Source: Candidatus Falkowiibacteriota bacterium
GTDB taxonomy: Bacteria; Patescibacteriota; Patescibacteriia; UBA2591; JABMQE01
NCBI GenBank assembly: GCA_013203415.1
Contig: JABMQE010000078.1
Coordinates: forward strand, 1 to 16,116
Length of the DNA stretch: 16,116 nucleotides
Direction of reading: 5' to 3'
The position numbers and the translations under genes are program-made. The notes under the pieces are model-generated. The model was given only the letters and a program-made list of their open reading frames with translations, searched no databases and was not told the origin of the DNA. This document shows, in pieces, positions 9,495 through 15,953 of this stretch (positions are counted from its first letter, which is position 1; each line of letters begins with the position of its first letter).

Positions 9495-10334
9495 TTATTC
9501 ATTGGAAATCTCTGCCACCGCCTCATTATACATTTGCCTAAGCGTTTCATCATCGATTCTTCCTAAAACTTCTTCGTCTATTCCTGCCTCAATTAAATAT
9601 TGCCTAATTTCGTTTATATCCAAATCCTCCGAACCAGCCCCATCTCCAGCAGTCCCGTTATTACTAAGAGGATTCTCTCCTGTCTCATGGACTGTCTCAT
9701 TATAAAGTTCTAATAAAGTCGCATCATCCATCGCCTCCACCATTTCCTTGTCCATTCCCCCTTCTATCAGCATCTGCCTTAGCTCATCCAAATCAACATC
9801 TAGAGCATCCTGGCCATCTCCAGTATTAGCACCGCCCCCATAACAATCAACCCCAACCGCGCACAAAGGATCTTCGCCGGAAACCACCTCTTCCCTATCT
9901 GTATATCCGTCCGAATCTGTATCCTCCAAATAAATTGATGTCCCGTGAACATACGTCTCATCATAATCGCTTAAACCATCCTTATCCGTATCCGTATTTC
10001 TCATTGTTAACGCTTCGTCAAAATTATCTATTGTCGCCCGGCTATCATCATCCCCATATCCCTCAAACGGCAATCCGATTAAATTCCTAATCCGCATTAT
10101 CCCTAAAACCAATATCACTGCTCCAAATATCAAAACTCCGGCAATCGCCATTGCCTTCTTAAAATTTTGCTTTCGGCCCGGATCAACCTCTTCTTCCCTT
10201 TCTTGATTTTGGGGAAACCCTCTTCTTTCATCTTCTAAAAAATTCTTAATTTCTGCGCCTCTTTCACCCTTGTTTCTGGTAAAATCCAAACCACCAGAAG
10301 ATGTCGATTCTTCTATCTCTTTTTGCTCTTCCAT
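9495..10334 (-). CDS. Single-helix membrane protein with calcium-loop repeats and a tandem C-terminal repeat
   Basis: A 279-residue protein. Seen: a charged Glu/Arg-rich N-terminus (1-60, probably cytoplasmic), one membrane helix (about 61-80), and then an exported part. Two acidic loops, DTDKDGLSDYDE (115-126) and DTDSDGYTDREE (138-149), match thrombospondin type 3-like calcium-binding repeats. Two related helical units end the protein: about 181-217 (LDELRQMLIEGGMD..., then LLELYNETV) and 239-275 (INEIRQYLIEAGID..., then LRQMYNEAV), joined by a Gly/Asn-rich linker. Such membrane-anchored calcium-loop proteins are common in Patescibacteria. It is the first gene of the operon, with its own promoter about 40 bases upstream and no Shine-Dalgarno before the ATG. 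Its stop lies 9 bases before the giant protein, so the two may act together, for example as anchor and surface structure (inference). No enzymatic motif is visible. Confidence 0.9.
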   Translation of the reverse strand: MEEQKEIEESTSSGGLDFTRNKGERGAEIKNFLEDERRGFPQNQEREEEVDPGRKQNFKKAMAIAGVLIFGAVILVLGIMRIRNLIGLPFEGYGDDDSRATIDNFDEALTMRNTDTDKDGLSDYDETYVHGTSIYLEDTDSDGYTDREEVVSGEDPLCAVGVDCYGGGANTGDGQDALDVDLDELRQMLIEGGMDKEMVEAMDDATLLELYNETVHETGENPLSNNGTAGDGAGSEDLDINEIRQYLIEAGIDEEVLGRIDDETLRQMYNEAVAEISNE

Positions 10335-10375
10335 CTATCTAGTTTATATCATTTATTTAGTTATGCCTTACCTAT

Positions 10376-10404
10376 ATTATACCCCATATTTGGCTTACTT
10401 CCAA
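10376..10404 (-). promoter_or_regulatory. Promoter of the two-gene giant-protein operon
   Basis: Read on the minus strand: -35 TTGGAA (10404-10399), a 17-base spacer, and -10 TATAAT (10381-10376). Four of six -35 bases and all six -10 bases match consensus. Transcription would begin near 10369, giving a leader of about 35 bases. The promoter sits just past the terminator of the preceding operon, a tight and self-consistent arrangement. Confidence 0.7.
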
Positions 10405-10433
10405 ACCAACATGTTAATAACTTATCTAATATA

Positions 10434-10470
10434 AAAAGACCGACTAATATTACCCTAAAATCGGTCTTTT
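10434..10470 (-). terminator. Rho-independent terminator of the four-gene envelope operon
   Basis: A perfect 10-bp inverted repeat (AAAAGACCGA 10434-10443 with TCGGTCTTTT 10461-10470) encloses a 17-base loop. On the minus strand the stem runs into TTTTTATATT. It lies 66 bases after the stop of the large CHAP gene and just before the promoter of the next operon. The rest of the gap 10335-10535 holds only that promoter; I see no gene in it. Confidence 0.85.
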
Positions 10471-10535
10471 CGTTTTCGCTTGAACATGGTCATCCTCCCC
10501 GTTTGTGTTAAGCTGCGGCTGCCTCCCCAACCACG

Positions 10536-13328
10536 CTACCTAACCAGAACGACCCGTTCTATTATGTCTTTTCCCTCCTTTGTGTAAAGAACAACTATAT
10601 AAACTCCGCTCGAAAGCTCCCTGCCATTATTATCCCTGCCATCCCAAATTGCTATTACCTCGCCTTGCCCAAAGTAGCCATCCGTAAGAACAGCCGCTTC
10701 CTGGCCCAAAAGATTAAAGATTCTTATAGACAAATCTTGGTCTTTTAGATTAGGGAAAGATATCGTAACTTGAGAGTTGAAAGGATTCGGATAAACGCGT
10801 GCTCCGGAAAAATCAACCGCCTTAGCCAAAGCAAACAGCTCCTGCCTGCGAGCCAAATCTCCCGGCTGATGTACAAAATTAACTTCCAGAACCCTGATTC
10901 TGCCTTCCATCCGGGCAAAATTCAAAGCCAAAACCGCTTGCTTGTCGCTTCTTTTGGCTTTGAAAGCATGCGAATACACTCCCCTGCCATCTTTAAGCAA
11001 AATCGGCGAATATACCTGATAGTCGCTATAGGGCTTATCTTGATAATTCACAACAAACACTATAGCATGGCTGTCTCGCCTGCTGGAAAGTGTAACCTCC
11101 AAAACAACAACAATCACATACTCTTCTCCTTTCTTTAACGAAACAGTCCTTTTCAAGGCCAGCAAATAATCATTAGCCTCAAACATTTTGTTTGTTACTG
11201 TCACCTGCGGACGAGTAATGCTAACCGCAGACAAAGACTCAAACCAGATTTTCCCAAGACTTTCATAATAGTTCCCTATTGTCCAGGGTCCTCTAGTTTC
11301 AGTAACAGGATGTGATTTGATTGGTGGCGGATTATCCACCAACGGCGGGTCCACATACTGGGCTGGATAATAAGGCGGCCCCCAGGGCGAATTGATTTGC
11401 ACTGGCTCTGCCTTATCAGTCGAAGTTGTGGTTTCCGCCACCTCTTGCTCTCCAGCTTGGTCGCTGCTCGTTCCGCCATCGCTTGGCTCTGGCTGGGGCG
11501 TTACCACAACCACCGCCCCTTCCTGTTGGAAAACAACCGAGCTAACCGTAATCGTCCCCACAACATCGCCCAGATGAATCCCAAACCGCGCCTCGGCATC
11601 AGTATGAGTCGCCTGGAAAGAAAAAATATAAGTCATCTTTCCCTGCCTCAACTGAATCTCATGCCAGCACCCATAACTATTATACGGCTTGGTATGCTTT
11701 AAAACCTGAACTACTGCCGTCCGATTGGAGCCGGTAACATCCGCGTCAATCGTCAACGAAATCCGATAACGCGCACCAGCCACAATACTTACCAGCCGCC
11801 AAGGTTGAGCCACCCACCTATCTCTGGTAATCGTGTTAACCACAGTAATATCAGGCTGCGCTACGGAATTACTGCTCCCAATACTAACCCCGGACTTATT
11901 CTCATTGTTCTGAACCTGCCAAATTCCAGATTCAGGCTCTGGGGTTGGTTCTGGGGTTGGTTCTGGAGAAGGCGTACTGCCCGACGAGCTGGAACCAGAC
12001 GAAGAACCAGAGCTAGATTCCGACGAAGGACCATTATCCACTGCTGTCGCCACAATAACACCTCCGCCTTTGCCATCAATATTATCCGGCAAAGCTGCTA
12101 CAGACGACGCTGAAAAAGCATAAACCCTTCCGATTTTATACATACTGCCAACCAGATAATAGTCCAACACGCTCTTATCCGGATAAATCAGGTCATTGGC
12201 AGTAAAGCCCAAATCCTTCATCACTGTTCCGTCCTCAAGCGGATGCCATTTGCCGGTATTAAAGGCAAAAACAGCTGAACCCTTCCAGCTTTCCCCAGCT
12301 CGTGAATAACCGCTCGGGTACTTCGCCACCACCCGGCTTACAATAAAGTCACCCACATCAAGCCCATACGACATCCGACCATCCACCCCATCCATCTGCG
12401 CCCTTGTTAGAGGCGTCGATGACTTATCCTTCGGCCAACCCAACCTTGCCAAACATGCCCTCCAGGCCTCTCCTCTTATCAAAGGATGCCAGCCCGAGTC
12501 CCCAACCACAAACAACGCGTTCTTGGCAAACCCAGAGTTGTATGCCTTGGACCTGCCATCACTATCCACGCACCGCGCAATCAGGGGACGAGTGGTGGGA
12601 ATCGGCTGGTTCTGCCGTTTCTCTTCCTTTGACCTCACACTCACCCAGCCAGAGACAATCAAGTTGTCTTCGTCCTCAAATTGATACCCGCCGTTTTCGT
12701 CTACAGTAAATGAAGTCGTCCCGAACGGAGTATCAGCCGGCTTCATATTCTGCTCAAAGACTCCGGCTGTTCCAGTACCCGTGCCATTAGCTTTCCAAAC
12801 AACCTCCACGTCCTTAAGAATGCGAACATGACCCCAGGTTGTTCCATGATAAACCAGCAAATCTCCGTCTTCTGGCGAATGTTTATCACCGTTTTCGTAG
12901 TGATAGACCTCACCGCCTGTGAAAGTCACATCATGCCATCCGGTTTTTTCATCATAATACCTCTTAGTAAAGATGTTCATAGCCTTCTTAACTACACCGA
13001 TTTCAATGCCATAGTTATTGCTAAAATGACGCTTCGCAAGATCTACGCATTGATAATAATAGTAACCTATTCCAGTTCCGGTCCAATCACCATTGGAATA
13101 GGCTGTCACTCCGTTATACGTACCAATCTCACAGCCGTAATCATCAGACACTACATACTTTATACACTTGTTGTCCTTATCCTTTTCAATACAAATGCCG
13201 GCACAATACAATCCGCCTTGTTCGTCGTAATCTACCAATTTCACTTCCCATGTCTTTGCACTCAAGTCCCCTGGGACGAATGCCAAAAGCAACAAAACAC
13301 TCAAACTCACGAACATTGTCTTTCGCAT
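10536..13328 (-). CDS. Secreted multidomain CHAP hydrolase with CBM4_9-like domains and FlgD-Ig/T9SS-like tail
   Basis: A 930-residue exported enzyme, probably a peptidoglycan amidase or endopeptidase. Seen: signal peptide 1-24 (LSVLLLLAFVPGDLSA); a CHAP domain (about 70-200) with candidate catalytic Cys94 (YYQCVDLAKRHF), DGDLLVYH before His167 (WGHVRI), and EQN at 192-194. Two HPL-type repeats follow (about 245-400: GWHPLIRGEAW, KWHPLEDGTVM). After a Ser/Pro/Glu linker (about 431-467) come two mutually similar beta-sandwich domains (about 467-600 and 680-820) of the CBM4_9 pattern, split by a Pro-rich linker. The last 90 residues (VYPNPFNSQVTISF, IFNLLGQEAAVLTD, IWDGRDNNGRELSSGVY) match FlgD-Ig/type A sorting tails. 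The start is the ATG at 13328, with GAGGGG at 13336-13341 and a proper signal peptide; an in-frame TTG at 13382 lacks a suitable site. Last gene of the operon. The CHAP and tail calls are firm, the CBM call moderate, the substrate unknown. Confidence 0.88.
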   Translation of the reverse strand: MRKTMFVSLSVLLLLAFVPGDLSAKTWEVKLVDYDEQGGLYCAGICIEKDKDNKCIKYVVSDDYGCEIGTYNGVTAYSNGDWTGTGIGYYYYQCVDLAKRHFSNNYGIEIGVVKKAMNIFTKRYYDEKTGWHDVTFTGGEVYHYENGDKHSPEDGDLLVYHGTTWGHVRILKDVEVVWKANGTGTGTAGVFEQNMKPADTPFGTTSFTVDENGGYQFEDEDNLIVSGWVSVRSKEEKRQNQPIPTTRPLIARCVDSDGRSKAYNSGFAKNALFVVGDSGWHPLIRGEAWRACLARLGWPKDKSSTPLTRAQMDGVDGRMSYGLDVGDFIVSRVVAKYPSGYSRAGESWKGSAVFAFNTGKWHPLEDGTVMKDLGFTANDLIYPDKSVLDYYLVGSMYKIGRVYAFSASSVAALPDNIDGKGGGVIVATAVDNGPSSESSSGSSSGSSSSGSTPSPEPTPEPTPEPESGIWQVQNNENKSGVSIGSSNSVAQPDITVVNTITRDRWVAQPWRLVSIVAGARYRISLTIDADVTGSNRTAVVQVLKHTKPYNSYGCWHEIQLRQGKMTYIFSFQATHTDAEARFGIHLGDVVGTITVSSVVFQQEGAVVVVTPQPEPSDGGTSSDQAGEQEVAETTTSTDKAEPVQINSPWGPPYYPAQYVDPPLVDNPPPIKSHPVTETRGPWTIGNYYESLGKIWFESLSAVSITRPQVTVTNKMFEANDYLLALKRTVSLKKGEEYVIVVVLEVTLSSRRDSHAIVFVVNYQDKPYSDYQVYSPILLKDGRGVYSHAFKAKRSDKQAVLALNFARMEGRIRVLEVNFVHQPGDLARRQELFALAKAVDFSGARVYPNPFNSQVTISFPNLKDQDLSIRIFNLLGQEAAVLTDGYFGQGEVIAIWDGRDNNGRELSSGVYIVVLYTKEGKDIIERVVLVR
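11941..11964 (-). repeat. Two 12-bp tandem repeats encoding the Pro-Glu-Pro-Thr linker
   Basis: GGGGTTGGTTCT occurs twice in exact tandem and encodes the PEPT units of the linker between the HPL repeats and the first CBM4_9-like domain. The neighbouring coding bases specify a Ser/Gly-rich run. Such tracts readily vary in copy number. They are typical flexible linkers of secreted carbohydrate-active enzymes. Confidence 0.75.
12370..12600 (-). repeat. Duplicated module, copy A (inside the large CHAP gene)
   Basis: About 230 bases match 14204-14434 without visible gaps; my hand comparison over 220 bases found about 19 differences (about 91% identity). Both copies are in the same orientation and frame. 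They encode the segment from TTRPLIARCVD to AQMDGVD, which contains the first HPL repeat. In this gene it is followed by the second HPL-type repeat. Confidence 0.9.
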
Positions 13329-13409
13329 CTTCTTTCCCCTCGTTGAAAGGCAGACCTTCGATGAACTCGACTGTAAAAACAAACAACTTCAAACTACTAG
13401 GACAGGCCA

Positions 13410-13436
13410 TCATTGGTTCATACTGTTTCCTCCTTT
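13410..13436 (-). promoter_or_regulatory. Strong Shine-Dalgarno with a 3-codon mini reading frame in the leader of the large CHAP gene
   Basis: On the minus strand AAAGGAGG (13436-13429) lies 7 bases before an ATG (13421) that reads Met-Asn-Gln-stop, ending at 13410. Its TGA overlaps another ATG (13413) in an ATGA junction. That ATG opens a 75-codon frame overlapping the start of the CHAP gene out of frame. The site is better than the one next to the real start at 13328, about 100 bases away. The 147-base gap 13329-13475 holds this and no other gene. It may be a translational leader, or a relic of an upstream cistron. Confidence 0.45.
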
Positions 13437-13475
13437 GTTAGATTGTAATGAGCAAACTAAAACCAAAAACATATA

Positions 13476-14138
13476 CTATTCTTTATCGAATTTAAAAGTT
13501 TCTAGCATTTTGAGAAATTCTTTGTATTCACGACGAGTAACCTCATCGTCCCTCTCGCCATCAGAGAAATATATATCAAATATTTTTCCACTGAAAGAAA
13601 AATGAATCATAAAAACTGTCCCTGCTCTGTACTCTACCAAATCAAAGCCATAATCATTTGTTATTGCCTTTACACCTCCGAGACATATAACTTTTTCTTC
13701 TCTTGGCCTATAATAATCTTTCTCCGCAAACCACTCTTGAATATCTAGTTCATTGAGATTATCTCCTGTTTCGCTAATCCTTATCCCACTTATAGTATTA
13801 AAATGAATATAATCAGTATTTCCATAAATTCTGGTTAAATTATCTGACTCAGTATTATCATAAGCCCACACACTAGGATACGTTAACTCAAACCCATATT
13901 TCTCACTTCTAAAAGTAAACCAATCACTTGTATCAATCTCCCCGTCTTTAAGAAAAATCGTCTGCTCATTTTCTGCGCAAGTGGTCTTGGTTATTGGATT
14001 TTCTATGTTCGTGGGCTCTTGGTTAACAGGCTCCTGCTCATCATCGTCTGGTAAAGTATTCGTACACCCCAAAACCCCCACCACCAAAACAGCCAGCATT
14101 AATATGATTATTAAATTTTTAAGTCCAAACTTTGTCAT
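13476..14138 (-). CDS. PsbP-like lipoprotein (paralogue of the lipoprotein at 15064-15768)
   Basis: A 220-residue lipoprotein. Seen: MTKFGLKNLIII followed by a hydrophobic stretch and lipobox VLGC with Cys25, an Asp/Glu/Pro/Thr-rich linker (about 27-60), then a globular domain starting FTFRSEKYGFELTYPSVW and ending EFLKMLETFKF. The 'YGF..YP..W' opening and the final helix with an F-x-F end are typical of small PsbP-like (Mog1/PsbP fold) lipoproteins common in Patescibacteria. These have no known catalytic role and are likely binding or accessory proteins. The first 25 residues and about 10 upstream bases are nearly the same as in the paralogue, which fixes the start at 14138. There is no Shine-Dalgarno. 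It lies 40 bases after the small CHAP-like gene and 147 bases before the large CHAP gene. The lipoprotein call is firm, the fold moderate. Confidence 0.85.
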   Translation of the reverse strand: MTKFGLKNLIIILMLAVLVVGVLGCTNTLPDDDEQEPVNQEPTNIENPITKTTCAENEQTIFLKDGEIDTSDWFTFRSEKYGFELTYPSVWAYDNTESDNLTRIYGNTDYIHFNTISGIRISETGDNLNELDIQEWFAEKDYYRPREEKVICLGGVKAITNDYGFDLVEYRAGTVFMIHFSFSGKIFDIYFSDGERDDEVTRREYKEFLKMLETFKFDKE

Positions 14139-14158
14139 AAAATATATTGTTAGAATTT

Positions 14159-14164
14159 ATTATA
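14159..14164 (-). promoter_or_regulatory. Possible -10 element before the second PsbP-like lipoprotein
   Basis: A perfect TATAAT on the minus strand lies about 20 bases before the start at 14138, in an AT-rich gap. No good -35 is found at 16-18 bases: the best hexamer, TTATAT, matches consensus at three positions. It may be an internal promoter giving a nearly leaderless message, which would fit the missing Shine-Dalgarno. Confidence 0.3.
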
Positions 14165-14178
14165 CTTTCACCTTAATC

Positions 14179-14973
14179 TTAATATAAAAAAAGGTCAAAA
14201 AATAACATATCACTATCCACCCCGTCCATCTGCGCCCTTGTCAAAGGCGTCGATGCCTTATCCGCCGGCCAACCCAACCGAGCCAAACAAGCCCTCCAGG
14301 CCTCTCCTCTTATCAAGGGATGCCAGCCCGAATCCCCAACAACAAACAGCGCGTTCTTGGCAAACCCAGAGCTGTATGCCTTGGACCTGCCGTCACCATC
14401 CACGCACCGCGCAATCAACGGACGAGTAGTGGAGGGAAGCGAAACAACCAACTCACCTAAACGGTAAAAATGAACTTTTAATACACCGCTCTTTACGTCC
14501 TCGTTATTCCATGGTCTATATTGATCATGAACACGAGGCGTCCTGTCCCACAAATAATTCGAATCAACTACCCACAAAGAACCATTCGAATTACGTTCTA
14601 GGACAATGAAAGTATGCATTCCTGCAATATACCCCTTGCTACCATTGGCCTGATTAATCTGGCCAACATCACCACGAACAACATTTGCTAATGCAGCCTC
14701 ATAACCCACCTCCTCATAACAATCTGTGTATCCCGAACCCAAGCTTATGCCAAGTGGGGCCAATACTACAACTTGTACCCACCACTTACAGTAACCACTC
14801 AAATCATTTTCTGACACAGGATAATAGCGGTTACCATAACCAGTCCTGCTGTCCGTCCATGTTGTTATGGAAGAAAGAGCTTGATCAGCAATTTCATCAT
14901 TGCTGACCGAAAACGCATCCCCTACAAACGATGGAACGAAAGACAACACCAACAAACAAACAATACGCTTCAT
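14179..14973 (-). CDS. Small secreted CHAP/NlpC-P60-like protein, C-terminally truncated
   Basis: A 264-residue protein, possibly a cell-wall amidase or peptidase. Seen: a short signal peptide (MKRIVCLLVLSFVPSFVGDA); a papain-like/CHAP-type domain (about 25-175) with candidate nucleophile Cys62 (SGYCKWWVQ), RGDVGQI (100-106), His120 (GMHTFIVLER) and a polar residue in WVVDSNY (134-140). Next comes a copy of the HPL-repeat module (about 180-257) about 91% identical in DNA to that of the large CHAP gene. Homology stops after the Met following GVD, and the frame then reads about seven residues of AT-rich sequence (LFFDLFLY) to a stop. It therefore lacks the second HPL repeat and any linker, CBM or tail. 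A strong Shine-Dalgarno, GGAGGT (14983-14978), lies 4 bases before the ATG. Export and module are firm; the peptidase fold is moderate. Confidence 0.82.
   Translation of the reverse strand: MKRIVCLLVLSFVPSFVGDAFSVSNDEIADQALSSITTWTDSRTGYGNRYYPVSENDLSGYCKWWVQVVVLAPLGISLGSGYTDCYEEVGYEAALANVVRGDVGQINQANGSKGYIAGMHTFIVLERNSNGSLWVVDSNYLWDRTPRVHDQYRPWNNEDVKSGVLKVHFYRLGELVVSLPSTTRPLIARCVDGDGRSKAYSSGFAKNALFVVGDSGWHPLIRGEAWRACLARLGWPADKASTPLTRAQMDGVDSDMLFFDLFLY
14204..14434 (-). repeat. Duplicated module, copy B (3' end of the small CHAP-like gene)
   Basis: Partner of 12370-12600, same orientation and reading frame. The promoter-distal boundary (about 14204) falls about 25 bases before the stop codon. 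The other boundary falls within the SLPSTTRPL linker. The sharp end next to the stop shows this gene either lost its 3' part or received the module as an incomplete insert. Confidence 0.9.
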
Positions 14974-14988
14974 CTTGACCTCCGCCTT

Positions 14989-15039
14989 TTATAGATCACA
15001 CCTATACACTGCGCGAAAACTCAAAATTTCAAAGAACAA
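14989..15039 (-). CDS. Possible 16-codon leader peptide with TTG start
   Basis: On the minus strand AAAGGAGGT (15052-15044), a near-perfect Shine-Dalgarno, is followed 4 bases later by TTG, which opens a 16-codon frame (FFEILSFRAVYRCDL after the start) closed by TAA at 14991-14989. The Shine-Dalgarno of the small CHAP-like gene begins 6 bases further on. The frame fills most of the 90-base gap after the first lipoprotein gene. The strong site and tight packing suggest it could be translated and couple ribosomes to the next gene. The start is rare and no homology can be judged by eye, so this is tentative. Confidence 0.35.
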   Translation of the reverse strand: MFFEILSFRAVYRCDL

Positions 15040-15063
15040 TTTCACCTCCTTTCTTTTCGTCTC

Positions 15064-15768
15064 TTAATTTGTGAGTTGGAAGGATTGTAAAATCCTATCA
15101 AATTCTATTTCATAATTTCTCTCTATTGCTATATTATGTTTCGTCTTGGATTCCTCTGTTGCTTTAAAAACTTCCGAATATAAAAAAGTGATAATCTCGT
15201 CATTATGCGGTATCGAAACAAATTTAAATCTTTCTCTTGGCCTTCCCAAAAGATCCTCCCCTTCGCCACCTTTTATTTCACTTTCATAACTAACATATGC
15301 AAATTCACCTACAGTTCCTACCTTTGTGTTAGTATAAGCATCCAGATTCAAATCAGTATCTTTATCCCCGACTCCAATAATAATTCTCACACCTTTTGGC
15401 CAAGAACAATAATCCTCGTCATCTTCCGAAATTAACACTAAAGCAAATTTCTGATGCGGACACTCGCTAATATAAAAATACTCTGGATATTCAAAACCAA
15501 ACCCATACTCCTTATTTAAGTATGTCTCCCAGCTTGCCTCATCGACAGACGTGTAACCAGTATATGTGTCCTCTAAAGATGTTGTCGTTGGAGTTTCTGT
15601 GTCATCCGGCTCTTGGTCAACTAGATCACCCCCATTATCCACAATCGGCTCATCTCCATTACCCGGCTCTAGATCACCATTATCCGTTTTCACACACCCC
15701 AAAACCGCCACAGTCAAACCAGCGAGCATAGCTACGATTATTAAATTTTTTAGTCTAAATTTTGTCAT
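15064..15768 (-). CDS. PsbP-like lipoprotein, first gene of the envelope operon
   Basis: A 234-residue lipoprotein. Seen: MTKFRLKNLIIVAMLAGL, lipobox VLGC with Cys25, a long acidic Gly/Asp/Pro/Thr linker (about 27-80), and a globular domain opening with YLNKEYGFGFEYPEYF and ending FDRILQSFQL. This is the same small PsbP-like pattern as the paralogue at 13476-14138, here with three Cys in the mature part near ISECPHQKF and EDYCSWPKG. The start at 15768 is chosen because the paralogue shares both the N-terminus and the preceding AATATATTT; no Shine-Dalgarno is next to it. The frame stays open upstream to a GTG at 15858 with an excellent Shine-Dalgarno, so a form 30 residues longer is possible. 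That extension (VVCALEMRFFVCEKRT...) would bury the lipoprotein signal. Function unknown; binding or accessory role inferred. Confidence 0.82.
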   Translation of the reverse strand: MTKFRLKNLIIVAMLAGLTVAVLGCVKTDNGDLEPGNGDEPIVDNGGDLVDQEPDDTETPTTTSLEDTYTGYTSVDEASWETYLNKEYGFGFEYPEYFYISECPHQKFALVLISEDDEDYCSWPKGVRIIIGVGDKDTDLNLDAYTNTKVGTVGEFAYVSYESEIKGGEGEDLLGRPRERFKFVSIPHNDEIITFLYSEVFKATEESKTKHNIAIERNYEIEFDRILQSFQLTN

Positions 15769-15909
15769 AAATATATTATTAAAAGTTATCCGGATGAGCG
15801 CATTTGTAGTGCGCTTTTCGCATACAAAAAACCTCATTTCAAGAGCGCAAACCACCACCTCTCTACCTCCTTTGCCGAGGTTTTAAAGGGCTTATGCTCA
15901 AAAATGAGG
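15769..15909 (-). promoter_or_regulatory. Structured leader with a strong upstream Shine-Dalgarno and competing stems
   Basis: Between the promoter and the lipoprotein start lies a leader of about 180 bases. AAAGGAGGT (15873-15865) precedes a GTG at 15858 by 6 bases. AAAACCTC (15828-15835) can pair with GAGGTTTT (15877-15884), and the overlapping CCTCATTT (15832-15839) with AAATGAGG (15902-15909). The two stems share bases, so they exclude each other, and both enclose the Shine-Dalgarno. A further hairpin, AGCGCA/TGCGCT with a 7-base loop, lies about 35 bases before the real start (around 15796-15814). I do not recognise a known riboswitch class. Regulation by folding or by upstream translation is inference. 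Confidence 0.4.
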
Positions 15910-15953
15910 CTACTTCACTTAATATTATTAAATCCCCCTTTCGTCGCAAAGTA

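Noticed and set aside
11805..12113. Plus-strand Arg-rich frame opposite the Ser/Pro linker
   Set aside because: Its Arg and Trp runs are simply the complement of Ser and Pro-Glu-Pro-Thr codon repeats in the CHAP gene linker.
13186..13413. 75-codon minus-strand frame overlapping the start of the large CHAP gene
   Set aside because: It overlaps the signal peptide and N-terminus of a well-supported gene out of frame and shows no domain. Its ATGA junction with a mini frame is noted under the leader, but alone it does not make a gene.
13442..13447. TACAAT on the minus strand as a promoter -10 for the large CHAP gene
   Set aside because: Transcription would start inside the strong Shine-Dalgarno at 13429-13436, and there is no acceptable -35 at 16-18 bases.
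15796..15825. Hairpin followed by TTTT on the plus strand as a terminator
   Set aside because: No plus-strand gene runs into it, the stem is only about 6 bp and the T run is short. On the minus strand no T tract follows directly.
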